Shown here: positions 46,472-57,874 of the stretch, one piece after another
Numbering within the stretch: position 1 is the first letter of the stretch
Layout: each line of letters starts with the position of its first letter
From: Cristatella mucedo
Taxonomy: Eukaryota > Bryozoa > Phylactolaemata > Cristatellidae
DNA length: 64,000 nucleotides
NCBI GenBank assembly: GCA_009760855.2
Contig: WPIO01000020.1
Coordinates: 2,795,501-2,859,500 of the forward strand
Direction of reading: 5' to 3'
Made by a program: the position numbers and the translations under genes
The notes under the pieces: model-generated
Seen by the model: the letters and a program-made list of their open reading frames with translations, nothing else
Database searches by the model: none
Told to the model about the DNA's origin: nothing

Positions 46472-46836
46472 TCTTGAAGCCGTATTCATCTGCAATGGCA
46501 CGGAACTCACTTCCGGCTTGCGTCAGAACATCCCTTGACTTGACGACATTTAAAAAGAAACAAAAAACGCATCTTTTTATCACAACATTTAGTGGGTCCA
46601 TGTGATTCGACCTGTATGTATTTATGCGTGACGACACTGTGCGTGCTGCCACTTACCAAACTTGCATACTGACGCTGTGCATGTTACCCCTTACAGCGTT
46701 ATTCTCGTTGCTTATTGAGCATGCTACCGCTAGCCATTCAATCGTGTTTATTTTGCAGCAAATATAAAGCACCTAGAAATAGATTGAGCTCTCTGAGGTT
46801 GCAATAAATAATGTTTTATTATTAATAATAATAATG
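46472..46836 (+). mobile_element. LINE-A 3' fragment
   Basis: Begins in the last C-terminal coding block (ARNSLP-like, tggcacggaactcacttcc), continues through DLTTFKK and LKTHLF-type residues, 3' UTR, stem-loop (aaagcacctagaaata ... gaggttgcaata) and ATT tail. Confidence 0.85.
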
Positions 46837-47339
46837 TTATGGCTGCTTCCGGTAACCCAGTCAAAACTGAATTGCCGTATTCCAGTCTAGACGGTTATGC
46901 GCTAACAAGTTATTTAGCAAGACACCGAGGAAGGTAGCTTCTAATTTTGACAGGGATTGAATATGGTGAATGGACTTTTAAGAGTTTTTCCAAATGAAAC
47001 TTTTGAACTTTAAAACAATGTTGAACAGAACCCCTCCATTCTGATTACATTATGACTGAAGTACTACAACGCCAATTAGAAGAGCTAAATTGCTTAGTCC
47101 TGCTGGCACTACGGGTCGAGATTAACTTGAACTACGTGAACAGCCGAGAAGGCGTGGCCATTGGGAAAATCCTCCCAAAAAATGCAAACATGCCCAGTAG
47201 CGAGGCAAGTCCACCGGTTTGCACCTGGCTACCTCCATCCTAAGAAAAGAATAATGTGTACCCTACAATAATGCTCAGAGTGGCGCCTTCGTCGGGGTTA
47301 TGAGATTTTCGTCTCCTCCGCATATCCTTCGAGAAATTT

Positions 47340-47662
47340 CAACATAAGAACTCTAAGAATGTCTGCTACCCATACGCTGCTGAAAGAAGCTAAAGCGCAT
47401 ATATTTACAGCAGCATTTAGTGGGTCCATGTGATTCGTCTTTTGTGTGCTTATACGAGCTGACACTGTGCAGGCTGCCACTAACCATATTTGAACGCTTA
47501 CCCTGTGCATGTCAGCTCTAACCGCGTTAAGCTTTTTGCCATTGAGCTTATTACACAAACCATTTGATCATGCTTCCTTTGCAGCAAATATAAAGTTCCT
47601 AAAAAGATATTGAGTTATCTGACGGGGCTATAACAATTTATTATTATTATTATCATTCTTAT
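47340..47662 (+). mobile_element. LINE-A 3' fragment
   Basis: Starts within the final coding residues (aagctaaagcgcatatattt), then 3' UTR words (gtgggtccatgtgattcgtc, catgcttcctttgcagcaaa) and a diverged stem-loop before (ATT)n. Confidence 0.82.
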
Positions 47663-47754
47663 TTAAGGTTCCAAAATGCCTTTTGATGACTTCCTGTAGC
47701 CTGCAGTGCTCTTATAATACCACACGAAGTAGTACTCCACGCCACGTGCTGTCA

Positions 47755-47845
47755 GGACCCCTACCTCGTCCCCAAACTCTCCTGCGCTCTCCAAAAGCCC
47801 ACATTGTCTTTGCGGCTTTGTTGAGTTACAGACGCAAAAATACGT
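47755..47845 (+). mobile_element. LINE-B 3' UTR fragment
   Basis: The segment aactctcctgcg ... cccacattgtctttgcggct ... gagttacagacgc aligns with 60413-60475. It ends exactly where an opposite-strand LINE-A tail begins. Confidence 0.7.
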
Positions 47846-48430
47846 TATAATAATAATAATAATAATAATAATGCACTTGATAAAGCACCCTCAGAGAACT
47901 TAATCTCTTCCTAGGCGCTTTACATTTGCTGTAAAGGGAAACGCGATTGAGTCGTGAGTAATATCATGCTTGATAAACAACATAAACAACATGAATAACA
48001 TGGTTAGGGGTGACATGCACAGCGTCAGCATGCAAATGTGGTTAGTGGCAGCATGCACAGTGTCAGCACGCATAAGCACATGAAGGACGAATCATAGGGA
48101 CCCACTAAATGCTGTCCTAAATAGGTGTGTTTGTAGGTTCTTTTTAAATGTGGTTAAGTCAGGTGATGTTCTGACGGAAGTCGGGAGTGAGTTCCAGTCT
48201 TTGGGAGCATACGAACTAAATGCACAGTCTCCACAGGATTTGAGGTTTGTACGAGGTATTGGTAAACTGTTGGATTCCGAAAAGCGGGTGGTGCGATGCT
48301 TGGCCTGCTGGGGGAGTAGATCTGAGAGATAGGCTGGAGCCAAAGAATGAAATGACCTAAAAGTGAGTGGCAAAACTTTGAAGTCGATCCGTTGCTTGAC
48401 TGGTAGCCAGTGCAGGTCCGTGAGAAGTGG
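47846..48430 (-). mobile_element. LINE-A copy, 5'-truncated, well preserved
   Basis: (ATT)n tail at 47846-47872, stem-loop at 47880-47925, 3' UTR, then C-terminal coding open from 48373 to 48092 on the minus strand. Truncated at 48430, followed by an (ACATT)n stretch of about 20 bp (48433-48450). Confidence 0.9.
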
Positions 48431-48454
48431 CTTACATTACATTACATTAAATCG

Positions 48455-49129
48455 TTTCGTTTGTTTGTGCCATAAGCCGCCCGCGCCAGATGACCTACGA
48501 GCGACCCGGTCGCTAATTACGAATCTCAGGCAGCCACGTGGAGGTTACTGGTCAAGCTGACCTAAACCACAAACCCACGGAGCTTACAAAAGTTTGCAGC
48601 CGAAAAGCTTCGTCTGCACTGGCAAGCGTTCAGGCTGAGAAACCAGTAAGCTTTCCTTGATTGTTAACTATCATCAAACCAGCCATATCTGAAATGCGAT
48701 ATCGAAACTAGTCATGTCGGGCTCCCGCTCGTACATTCACTCTCACTTGTAGACATGCGAGATTTTGGACGCGAGAGGTCGTAAAGCTTTTCATTTGGTG
48801 AAAATGGAAATAAAACAGTGACTATCCATGGGCATACATCAGACACGTGTCTAGTCATCAAAAATGTAGCCACAATTCTTCTGCAAGCATATTTCTATGT
48901 CATTATATTCCTATTTTTCGAACTCTTGCAGTCCCACAGACTGGTCTCCTGCAGACAGGTCGCACCGCGTCTATGAAGGTCGCATCCATGTTACCTTTCG
49001 AGTCTGTTGCTGATGGGGCTGCTACTGCGGAGATCATGGATCTATCACCAAGAGTTAGACCATTCTGTTGATTCCTCAATCCGGGCCCATCAGATTCGGA
49101 TCCTTCCTATCAGCCACCGCTCAGCGCCC
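48455..49129. other. Unassigned stretch
   Basis: No recognised gene or repeat. Confidence 0.4.
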
Positions 49130-49495
49130 ATTACCAGTCAAAGCTGTTTATGTAGACCTTAAGTTTTATGGCGACCTGACCAGAACGTAGCAAGCTTCAC
49201 ATCACTTGGAAACCGTACTTTCAGTTCTGATACTCCCAAAGCTGGAAGCGATTCGTATCACTTCGATTCCTGGTTTGAATAGATTTAAGAATGATGGTAA
49301 TAATCCAACCGCTCCTCACAGCATTCTCTCCTTGCTTGTTAATTGTTCTCTGTGTCCTTGGGGGTGGTGAAAATTTGCATGCTAAGAGTAACTAATTGGC
49401 ATGACTTTTCTGTGATATTTGAAGTGCCTAAAAGAGGTTTAGCTCTTTCGCTAGGCGTCATGAAAAGGTTTAACATTGTAATACTATTATCGTTA
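49130..49495 (+). mobile_element. Very old LINE-A-like 3' fragment
   Basis: Weak but ordered matches: a SLGNRTFSS-like block (cacttggaaaccgtactttc, 49203), tcccaaagctggaagc, a DLTTF-like segment, then aagtgcctaaaagagg and a short tail. Divergence is far higher than in other copies. Confidence 0.5.
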
Positions 49496-49683
49496 CCACC
49501 TCTAGTTGGGAGATTAATTGCGCAACTGATGAAAAGCTTGATGGAATAAATGGCTGGCGTACCTACCGTGCACATGTGCATCCCATGCATAATATAGAAA
49601 AGATTAATTGCTGTCGCACGTTGCATTGAACTTAACGTCTCATATAATTTCTTTTTCAGTCGGCAACGATCTAAATAAATGAA

Positions 49684-49830
49684 TAAAATTCATTCGTACC
49701 GTGCCCCCAGAGAACTTAATCTCTATTCAGGCGCTTTACATATGCCTCGGGGCTCGAGCCCACGACCTCAGTCATACCTTGGTCGGGGCGAGCACCTTAA
49801 CCACTTGACCAAATCAGCTAACAGCTACTT
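49684..49830 (-). mobile_element. tRNA-headed SINE with a LINE-A 3' stem-loop tail
   Basis: Minus strand: tRNA-like head with A box (tggtcaagtgg) and B box (gggctcgagcccc, 49746-49758), then the short joint gaggcatatg, then the LINE-A 3' end: taaagcgcctgaatagagat ... ctctgggggcacggta. No LINE coding or extended LINE 3' UTR lies between head and tail. The element at 62005 has the same architecture and joint, so this is a family rather than a chance junction. Confidence 0.78.
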
Positions 49831-50298
49831 TAGAAAGATAGAATCTTAAAATGCATGTGATATCACCTTATTGACCATTTTAATGACCGTAAACGCAGCT
49901 TCAGTCCGGAATGAAATATGGAGAGGCTTAAAACTTCCAGCTGCAAGCCGGACTGTCGAAATATTGTGATGTGCATATTAACTAAAATGACTACTTCCAG
50001 CCACTAAAGAATGCACGGGTAATTTATCGGGAGCTTGCGTCCTCTGGTAGAATAGCGTACCGCTCGAAGAGGCTACTCGACAAGACACCGACTGAAGTTG
50101 GACACAACATACAAATGAGCCTGTGTGAATCTTTACTTGGGCCTTAGTTATTGACCACATACTAGACCACGTTCGCGCGAGCTACCAAAAATGCGTGAAC
50201 ACGTAGACACGCAGACGTGCACGAACCTGTACATACATAGACATATATCTATAAATACCCATTTCTATCCATTCATATGTATTCATGTATATTCGTTC
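49831..50298. other. Unassigned stretch before the CpG island
   Basis: No recognised gene. Confidence 0.35.
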
Positions 50299-50322
50299 AT
50301 ATATATATATATATATATATAT
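50299..50322. repeat. Short (TA)n
   Basis: Twelve or so TA repeats directly upstream of the CCAAT-box cluster. Confidence 0.95.
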
Positions 50323-50349
50323 CCACAGCTTATGCTATACTTTTCGTTC

Positions 50350-50410
50350 TTCCATTGGGCAATCGACGCGCTCATTGATTGGAGCAACGAGAGACGTAGC
50401 CAATGGGAGC
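50350..50410. promoter_or_regulatory. CCAAT-box cluster at the edge of a CpG island
   Basis: Two inverted CCAAT boxes (attgg at 50354-50358 and 50378-50382) and one direct (ccaat at 50400-50404) lie within 50 bp. Closely spaced CCAAT boxes of this kind bind NF-Y in animal promoters. Their place beside the only strong CpG island makes a promoter plausible; direction is unknown. Confidence 0.4.
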
Positions 50411-50499
50411 ACTGCGACAGAGTTAAACCAGGCAAGAAGTTTAAGGGACGCAATACCAGGAAGCTGCGTTCTGTTTTTGGCTGCTCAAAGTCCGAGCTT

Positions 50500-51500
50500 A
50501 AGCAACAGACGAAGAAGCAGCTGGGCGCGCGGTTGACTTGCGGTGCGCCGCCACGTCATCAAGATACAGTGCGTGCACGCAGCTCAAGGGGCAGTGGGAA
50601 TGGGTGCGCTCGCTGTTTGCAGAGCGGACGCTCAGCGAGCCGGCCTAGCGCGTGCGATAGCCTCGATAGCTGCTCGCCTCCGAGCGCGGTCGCGCTAGCG
50701 AACGCCCCCCCCCCCCCCGACGCTCGCGTCGAACTACGCTGCGGCGCTCTGTCGCGAAGGCCGCCCGCGCCGCGCTCGCGCGCCGCTGAGCGTCGCGGCG
50801 GCCTTCAAATCCTCTAGCGAGGCGCCGCCCGGCGGGGCAGCCGCCGCGCGCCGTAGCGTCGCAGAGACGACGGCGGTGGTCACCGAGCCGCCGCCGAGCG
50901 GCTGCCTCGACGAGCTCCCGCTCCTGCCTTTTGGGCTGGTGGCGGCGGCGGGGCATGAAAGAGCGTTCGTTTGAGGCTCGCTGCAGCGCGCGCGGCCGAT
51001 AAGGTCCCGCTGGATAAGGCGGCGGCGGCGGCGTCGGCAGCGGCTGTGGCGTCAGAGGCGGCGACGGCGGCGGCGTCCCGCTCGGCGGCCGAAAGGATAA
51101 AGCGCTGCTGAGGCGGCGGCGGCGACTCCCTGGACGCTGTATCGCCGCAGCGAGACGCTCCGCCGCCGATAAGCTCAGCTTTCGCGAGAATGCCCGGGCG
51201 AAGCAGCTGCAGAGAACGAGTCCGTAATCGGCGACAGGTCGGCGAAAAGGCGACAAAGGTCGCGTCTTTCTCGAACGCTCTGCGGTTGAGCGAATCGCCG
51301 CAAGTCATTGCGGAAAACCAGCGTCGAACGTGCTGTCATCAGCGGCGGCCGTCTGTCAGTGATGCAGCCATTCAGCATCGTTGGATCGCTTTTGCAGCTC
51401 GACGAAGGACTGCACGCAGCGTATCACGAAACGAAAATGCGCTCGCCCTGTCGGCAGCTCGTTCATTGGCAAGCAAAGCGTCTGCTTGTCTTTGAATGGT
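50500..51500. promoter_or_regulatory. CpG-rich island, candidate host promoter or first exon
   Basis: About 1 kb of very GC- and CpG-rich DNA (for example 50730-50880 and 51000-51200), with imperfect GGC/GCG repeats and a 16-C run at 50704-50720. CpG density this high contrasts with the surrounding CpG-poor repeats. Long frames occur in several phases: 208 codons plus (50191-50817), 203 codons minus (51256-50645) and 142 codons minus (51308-50880). All are Arg/Ala/Pro/Ser-rich and GC-driven, so I cannot choose a real one. Confidence 0.45.
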
Positions 51501-51617
51501 ATAGGCTCTTAAAGTGACCCCGTCTGTACCGGGCTGGTATTTCGCCGTTCGTTAGTTGGCGAGAGCTCGGAGGAGGTCGCCTAATCCTTAGGCTAAAAAG
51601 GCGGCGGTACAGCGGCT

Positions 51618-51634
51618 GGGCGCTTTATCAAGTG

Positions 51635-51670
<36 letters not shown>

Positions 51671-51674
51671 CATT
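51618..51674 (+). mobile_element. Minimal LINE-A tail
   Basis: Only gggcgctttatcaagtgcat followed by about 11 ATT units. The left arm of the stem-loop is absent, leaving roughly 20 bp of element plus tail. It marks the right edge of the CpG-rich region. Confidence 0.75.
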
Positions 51675-51866
51675 AGACTTTCTTAGCAGTTAGGCGCATT
51701 TACCGCATGCACCACGATATCTGAATAGCCTTCGTTTGTTAAGAATAAGATTGGCTTGCTCTCGTTTTGAGACCAGCTGCCGTGCAGGCCATGCAAACTT
51801 CACTGCTTTTTGCAAAGGGATGCTCCTTTACTAAACCTGTGCAGATATGTGGCAAACGGTACAGAG

Positions 51867-52866
51867 AATAATAATAATAGATTTGATATAGTGCCCTCAG
51901 ATAACTCAATCTCTTCCTTGGCATTTTACATTTGCTGCTAAGAAGGCACGATCGACTGATCGATTTTAGCTTGCTCAATAAACAACTAGAATAACATGGT
52001 TAGAGGTGACATGCACAGGGTCAGCATGCAAGTATGGTTAGTGGCAGCATGCACAGTGTCAGCACGCATAGGCATATAAAGGTTGAAACACATGGGCCCA
52101 CTGAACGCTGTGATAAATAGGTGCATTTTTAGCTTCTTTTTAAATGTGGACAGGTCAGGAGATCTGACGCACGGTGAAAGTGAGCTCCAGGCTTTGGGAC
52201 TATACGAGCTAAAGCCACCGTCTCCAAAGGATTTGAGGATTTTTACGAGTTATAGGTAAGCAATTAGATTCCGAAAAGCTGGTGACACGATGCTTAAACT
52301 GGTGGGTGAGTAGATCTGATAGGCAGGCTAGAGCCAAAGAATAAAAGAACCGGTTACAGAAGTCGAGACGGGATGTCACAAAAGCATGGACCAATTTAAG
52401 TATGATACCCCTGTCTAAACAAGCCCGAATTTTAGCCATATTATGTAGCTAAAAGTAGGCAGACTTGACTGTGGAGCTGAATGAGCGACTCTGGGGGTGT
52501 TTCAGAAAACTTTATCAGGCTCAGGCTGGTCGGTCTAGCTCATTCAAGCATTTATGAGAGACTGTAGAGCTAATGTGGTCGTCTAATGAAAGGTCACTTT
52601 GGAACAGGACGCTTAGATTTCGTGCATATTTAACGGTAGCTATGCTAGCAGAGCCATTGTGAGCGTTATTCCTTACAATTTCTGACACGCACTTGGTTTG
52701 CCCTTAACTATTGAGATGTCTTTATCATATTCTTAGTACAAGAAATTGTGTTGCCATCCATGTGCCAATGTCATCAATGCATGCAGCAAGAGATGTGAGA
52801 GAATTCTACGTGATCGAGGGCTGGAAGGGATAAAAGCAAAGGTACACCTGGGTGTCATCTGTCACC
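51867..52866 (-). mobile_element. LINE-A copy with internal deletion and a small insertion
   Basis: Minus strand: ATT-type tail and stem-loop at 51867-51940, 3' UTR, C-terminal coding with about 200 bp deleted near 52350, then the palm region, ending near the YADD area (52850). Its upper half carries a 76-bp insertion (52484-52559). Confidence 0.85.
52467..52575. mobile_element. 76-bp insertion with 16-17-bp direct repeats inside LINE-A
   Basis: The host LINE word gactgtggagctgaatg (52467-52483) recurs as gactgtagagctaatg (52560-52575), bracketing 76 bp that other LINE-A copies lack. Near its edges are gctgaatgagc (52478-52488) and gctcattcaagc (52537-52548), an imperfect inverted repeat. 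A SINE- or LINE-derived scrap with target duplication, or a tiny MITE, would both fit. Confidence 0.6.
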
Positions 52867-54261
52867 TCAAGTCACTCACATATACATACTCCCTCTCTCT
52901 TTCTCTCCCTATCTCCTTTGCTCCTCTACATTTTATTTATTTTTTCTTTATGGAATCATTCCAAATATTTAGAGCTTAGCGCTCCGATCTGCTTTCTTTC
53001 TTGAAGGCTGTTGCTGCTGCTTTACGTCGTTATTTTTTCTTTACCCCACCTTTAAGACGCCTAGTGCCCTTGCAATGACTTGTGCCTATCATTAGCAAGC
53101 CGTCAGACTATTTAGCCTTTGAGGAGTTTTTAATATCTGGTTTATTGCGTTGCAGAGGCTGGTCCTGGACTCTTAGGTGACTTTCGTCGCGATCGGTTTG
53201 TTCTTGTTGATGACTTGTAAATATTGTGACAATAAAAATCCTCCCGTAAAGCAATCTTTCGGTCCTTATGTACTACGAATTTCCGGTTAGTAGCCACAGA
53301 CAGCTTGTATTCTTTAATAGAACGATAGTTAACCAAGTAAACACTCATTTCATTCGTATTAAATCATATTCAGACGGAGAACAGCAGGCATATTCATGCG
53401 AACCTGCGCTTACAACTGCATGTATATACATTATGTGATTAAGCGCACATATGTAGTTCACTACGAACAGCAACCGGTATTGAAATTGTGTTTGGGATAT
53501 GCCCCGACATTCTACGGCACATATAATCTTCGAAAGCCTTGCTGTCTCTGTCGATACGGTACGGAGAAGATAGCATCCGGGTCTCTGCCATGTTGAATGG
53601 ATGCACCGAGATGTTCGTCAAGATGAAATACCGATCGGCACAGAGGAAACAAAATACGCCCCGCGAGCAATTTCATGTAGGGGAGATTATTTATCAAGCA
53701 CTATCAACACACTTGCAGGGCCTCACACTGTCGTCGTGCACTTTGAAAAGCAGCTAAGCGAAATGAATGAGTTGATGGAGAGTGATGCGGTGATTTTCAA
53801 GAGGCTCGGCTTAGCATTTTTAAGTTTGCTTTCAGCTTGCAAAAACGCTACATTTCACCAGAGTATCGCAATACTTGCACATCTGTCTAGGCCTGTAATG
53901 CTCACGGACCTATTCGGACTAAGCAGTGACGCGCTGGGAGTTTGCCGCTAGGTCTAAGCCTAGGGTTAAGGTGCGCGCACTTCACGACCCAGATCATTCG
54001 TTTGATCCCTGTAGCAGACAATCTTGTATTGCCTGCTGTGCGAGGTTTCGTAACCAAAGAGGCTATTCTGTCGCAACGTAAAATGAGACCGTTGGAGCAC
54101 GCCCAATTTATCGTACGCATACCTTACTTGCTTTCCGTGACTTATGAATTCGGGCGGAATTCGATAAGTAGTTGTTAGCCAACAGTGTCCACCTAATACG
54201 TCAAGGCCAAGTTAAGCGAAGCGTAACGGTTCAATGGAGTTCATTGGATAAAATAAGTGGC
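52867..54261. other. Unassigned stretch
   Basis: No recognised gene. A (CT)n-like patch lies at 52891-52915. The 116-codon frame 53601-53951 (+) overlaps others at 53539 and 53439 and shows no known motif; an exon remains possible. Confidence 0.4.
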
Positions 54262-54460
54262 TCAGCTGTGAACGGCCTCGGATGAGGTGGTGACGCAATG
54301 AGGCAGCAAGATAATTACCACCGGAAAAGTAAAACTTTTGAACACCGAGTTCCAGGGTCTGGGACCAGCAGAGTAAAACCATTTTGGCCAAAAGTCTATA
54401 GATGGGGAAATACTCAGCTTATTTATAATCCTGATAAAATCATCAATGCACTGTCCCAAG
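54262..54460 (-). mobile_element. Worn LINE C-terminal fragment
   Basis: Minus strand carries FYSAGPRPWNSVF near 54370, the counterpart of the SxAGPRLWNSLP block of LINE-B-type elements. Little else is preserved. Confidence 0.55.
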
Positions 54461-55239
54461 CGAGCAGCCAGTATTTTTTTCTAGAGAAGCTGAAAGAATG
54501 AGGAAGTTGGGATTGTAAATATTTTCTATCCATATGCCGCGGCTTATAGGTCAGAACAACTTTTTACGCAGCCAAATATCGATAAAGGATGGCGAATGTA
54601 AGCGGGCTGTTTGTCTCCAACATAGTTAGCTATTGCCCTCGCTTGTTCGCAGTGCCGCTACTTCATAAGTCGTGTCACTCGGTCGGTGTTTGAAATCTCG
54701 AGCAGTTGGTATATCACATCGAGATGGCCTTTCTGACTAATCAGAGATAATATATCTGGCAGCCGGCCGTCGCCGGCGTCGTGACGTCAAACGAGCTATC
54801 GCTGATGTCTGCATGGTGCCTCGGGTGAGAGTTTCTGACGCCTGGGTAGCGCAGTCGTCATCTCGCGATACTTGTCCAGAGCCGGATAGGAACTCGACCG
54901 TGGGAAGACCAAAGGTCCACCCCTGGCTTACGCGCTGGCTGATATCGATGGAGTCGCCGGCCGGCGGCCAAGCAGCGGCGGGGGCGGTCTAATCCAAATA
55001 TCAAAGCGGTGATGCTTAGGCCGCTCGGCCCCGCCGCGCTCGCTCTCTCGGGGAAAATGAAAACGTCAAAGCACGACGCGATGCCGACAAAGCCCCATCG
55101 ACATGGCTCGCTGCGTTTTAACTTCCATTGAGAAACAGTTATGGAAAACATCGTGGCCCCGACGAGCGTGCTCATTTGCTCCATTAGTAAACTACTCATG
55201 CGAGCGTCCTGCTCTCTCCTTAGAGGCAGTCACTTGATA

Positions 55240-55240
<1 letters not shown>
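54461..55240. other. Unassigned GC-moderate stretch
   Basis: A 113-codon minus frame (55199-54858) and CpG-containing DNA at 54760-55040; no motif recognised. Could include an exon. Confidence 0.35.
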
Positions 55241-55301
<61 letters not shown>

Positions 55302-55551
55302 AAGATAACGAGACAACGGATATAGAGAGAGGAGAAGAGATACATAACGAGAGTGACAGACAGAGAGTAAAGGATAGAGGTCACGAGACAGAGATGAGAG
55401 GAGAGAAACATTAAGGCAGGGATAGAGGGGTCGTGCAACGCATTGCGAGAGAGAGAGAGAGAGAGAGGAGAGAAGAGGAAAGGGAAGAAGAGGAGAGGAG
55501 AGAAGGGAGAAGAGATTTAACGATAGGGAGAGAGAGAGAGAGAGAGAGAGC

Positions 55552-55587
<36 letters not shown>

Positions 55588-55600
55588 AGAGGGAACGATT
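55241..55600 (+). repeat. (GA)n microsatellite region
   Basis: Three (GA)n runs (55241-55296, 55447-55470, 55525-55585) joined by purine-rich imperfect DNA. Minus-strand Ser/Leu frames here are composition artefacts. Confidence 0.95.
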
Positions 55601-57023
55601 TGAGTCACATATTAAGAGATGAATTTTGAAAACTGTACTGCAAAAAAGAATTTCAGTACGATTTGCATTTGTGTACGTATTTGCATATGTTTGTATATGC
55701 ACACCTGTATTTCATGCTGGGTCTTAGCGTTGAATTAAGGCACTCCCACTTAATGGTCTTTTAACGTCGTGGTTTTGTGGCCTGCAGGAAGCAATTGTTA
55801 ATTTCCAGCTGCAAGCAGGGTGACTACCCCGAAGGCTTTCCTGGCGCTTTATAAAGGAGGCTATCCAGTCTAACTTATTTTTACTGTATAAAATTAATGC
55901 TAGTGGTATATGGATACAAATGCGCATACGTGCAGGTCTACACTGTATATTTACAGATGTTTATATAAACAAGAGGTGAAGAGTAAAGGCAATACACAAG
56001 GAGAAACTACAACCATGACCTCTGTTGGATGATTTTCCATTCACGCAAAGGTGGTTCAAAGCTTCGAAAAAATTAGTCGCGCGACTTTAATTCGGCCACA
56101 GAACCTATCACTTCTATTCTCAATACCTCCTAGAGGCTAAACGGTAATTTAAAATTCAGTGGTAAAAACTGCCTAATCACGCTTCAAATATTGTGTGTGT
56201 GAGAGCATTAGTTACATGTCTTCGCTTGAAAACGTAACTGATTAATTTTACTCGAGCTAATTTTGTTATTAGTATGCAACTGGCTGCTGCAATGCATCGA
56301 AAGCTGGCGATACCTTTTTATTGCATAAGAATTCAAGAAAATTTCTCAATCTTGCAGCAAGCTTCTGTTACGAGCAGTTTTTAAGTTGCAAGATTTAAGT
56401 AGACGATCGATTACCCTTTGATAACCTGGGGGCATTAGGAACTCATAGCTAAGAAGTATTTCAGCGAGCTATGAATGAAGGCTCCAATCTGTCGGGGCCT
56501 TGTAGGCGAAAATAGGAATATTTTTTCCGATATTCGTTTGTCGAGTATTGTGCTGCCAATAACGAAATACAGCAGTCCAGTCCAAGGAAATCCCAGGAAA
56601 ATAAGGCCTTTAAATAGCAGCTGATGTAACTAATCCATAATCCTGGGCAAGGGTCGATCATGATCACGGCTGCGGAGGCGGTCTTCAGAATATAGCTTGG
56701 AAACTCAAGCTGTTGATTACACCTAATTTACGATTACTCATCGATGATTGCACTAATTCGCTTCCAATCATGGGAGCACTTAGTTACTGTAATCGCACAT
56801 TTAAGATGTTCCATGAGTAGGAGCTGTGTGTGTCTCATGATTGACTAGCTTTTGAGAAAATAGGCGACATCTAGGGCCGATGGGCAGCAAGAAATTAATT
56901 CAGTTCATCGGTAGCCGAAGCCTGATTCCCATAGCATGAACGATATGCAGCGGCCGGTGCCGGATGCATTAACGTGCCCAGAGTCTGTGCCCCGAGCATT
57001 AAGTATCTTCACCGGAGGCTGCA
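55601..57023. other. Unassigned stretch
   Basis: No recognised gene or repeat. Confidence 0.4.
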
Positions 57024-57083
57024 AATAGACGGACAGCGGCAGTGAGCAGAGCGAATAGACGGACAGCGGCAGTGAGCTGAGTG
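57024..57083 (+). repeat. 30-bp tandem duplication
   Basis: aatagacggacagcggcagt plus gagc-type end is present twice (57024 and 57054) with two or three differences at the 3' edge. Confidence 0.9.
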
Positions 57084-57874
57084 CAGATTCTTGTGGGACT
57101 ACTTTATAGCGGATGCTGATCCGCTGGACGAGAATAAACCGCCGCATGACGTGGACTGGACAAGCTGGAGACAGTCCGATTCGAACCAGGTCCGAGACTC
57201 TTCAGCCAGACCACGGTGGCACAAGCAGGATCCTGTGTGTTGATAATTGTGTCGGATGTTATAAATCAGATTGGCATTTTCGGAAGCGGCGGCGCTACCG
57301 TTATCGTTGTTACATTTGATGCCCCTGGTCATAGCGAAGAAAGCAACTCCATCGAACATGTATCGTTTGTATACCTAGTAAAATCCAATTGCATTAATAA
57401 TTTAGCTTTTATAGTCCGTGTGCTTTTTAGTTGGTGTCAGTTTTTTCAAAGATTGTATGTGATAAAAATAAATAAATTAAAACGATGCAATAGTTTTCTA
57501 TCACCTCTGATTATATAGAGTCCAGAATGTTTAAACATCGCTCGAAACATGGCCAAAGGTCGGCGTTTTTTAAAATACCTATCGTTTGGTTAATTGGCGA
57601 ATTTCTCGCAGCCTGTATGCAGTAAACCATTTTGTGTTGCTTTACCAAGCACATGGCGTCACGTATGTGAATTTTAAATCATTAATCAATGGTCATTTTT
57701 AAGGCGCACATGTAGCTTCTATGAAGATAAATCACGACTTCGGATTTGTTGCTAATAAAGGCAGTCCGTCTCACCTGCTGCAGAGGTCAGAGTATTCCTT
57801 CGGTAACTGAAATAATCAATTTAATTTGTGGAGATTATACTTTAAGGTTCGAAGAAAATTTCCGTTTTCAAATA
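57084..57874. other. Unassigned stretch
   Basis: No recognised gene. Short plus-strand frames (57113-57319, 57216-57518) lack known motifs. Confidence 0.4.

Noticed and set aside
46850-47010. Possible further LINE remnant (ccagtctagacggttatgcg region)
   Set aside because: A vague likeness to 3' regions of other LINE families, but no alignment to either family in this window could be made by eye.
50191-51308. Frames of 208, 203 and 142 codons around 50.2-51.3 kb
   Set aside because: Frames overlap on both strands in CpG/GC-rich DNA, and the longest starts across a (TA)n repeat. Composition explains their openness; only the CpG island itself is reported.
13838-54870. Search for true tRNA genes
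   Set aside because: Several A/B-box pairs occur, but each is followed by a SINE body or lacks a complete cloverleaf, so none is called a functional tRNA. A word at 54843-54860 (ctgggtagcgcagtcgt) is A-box-like but has no good B box.
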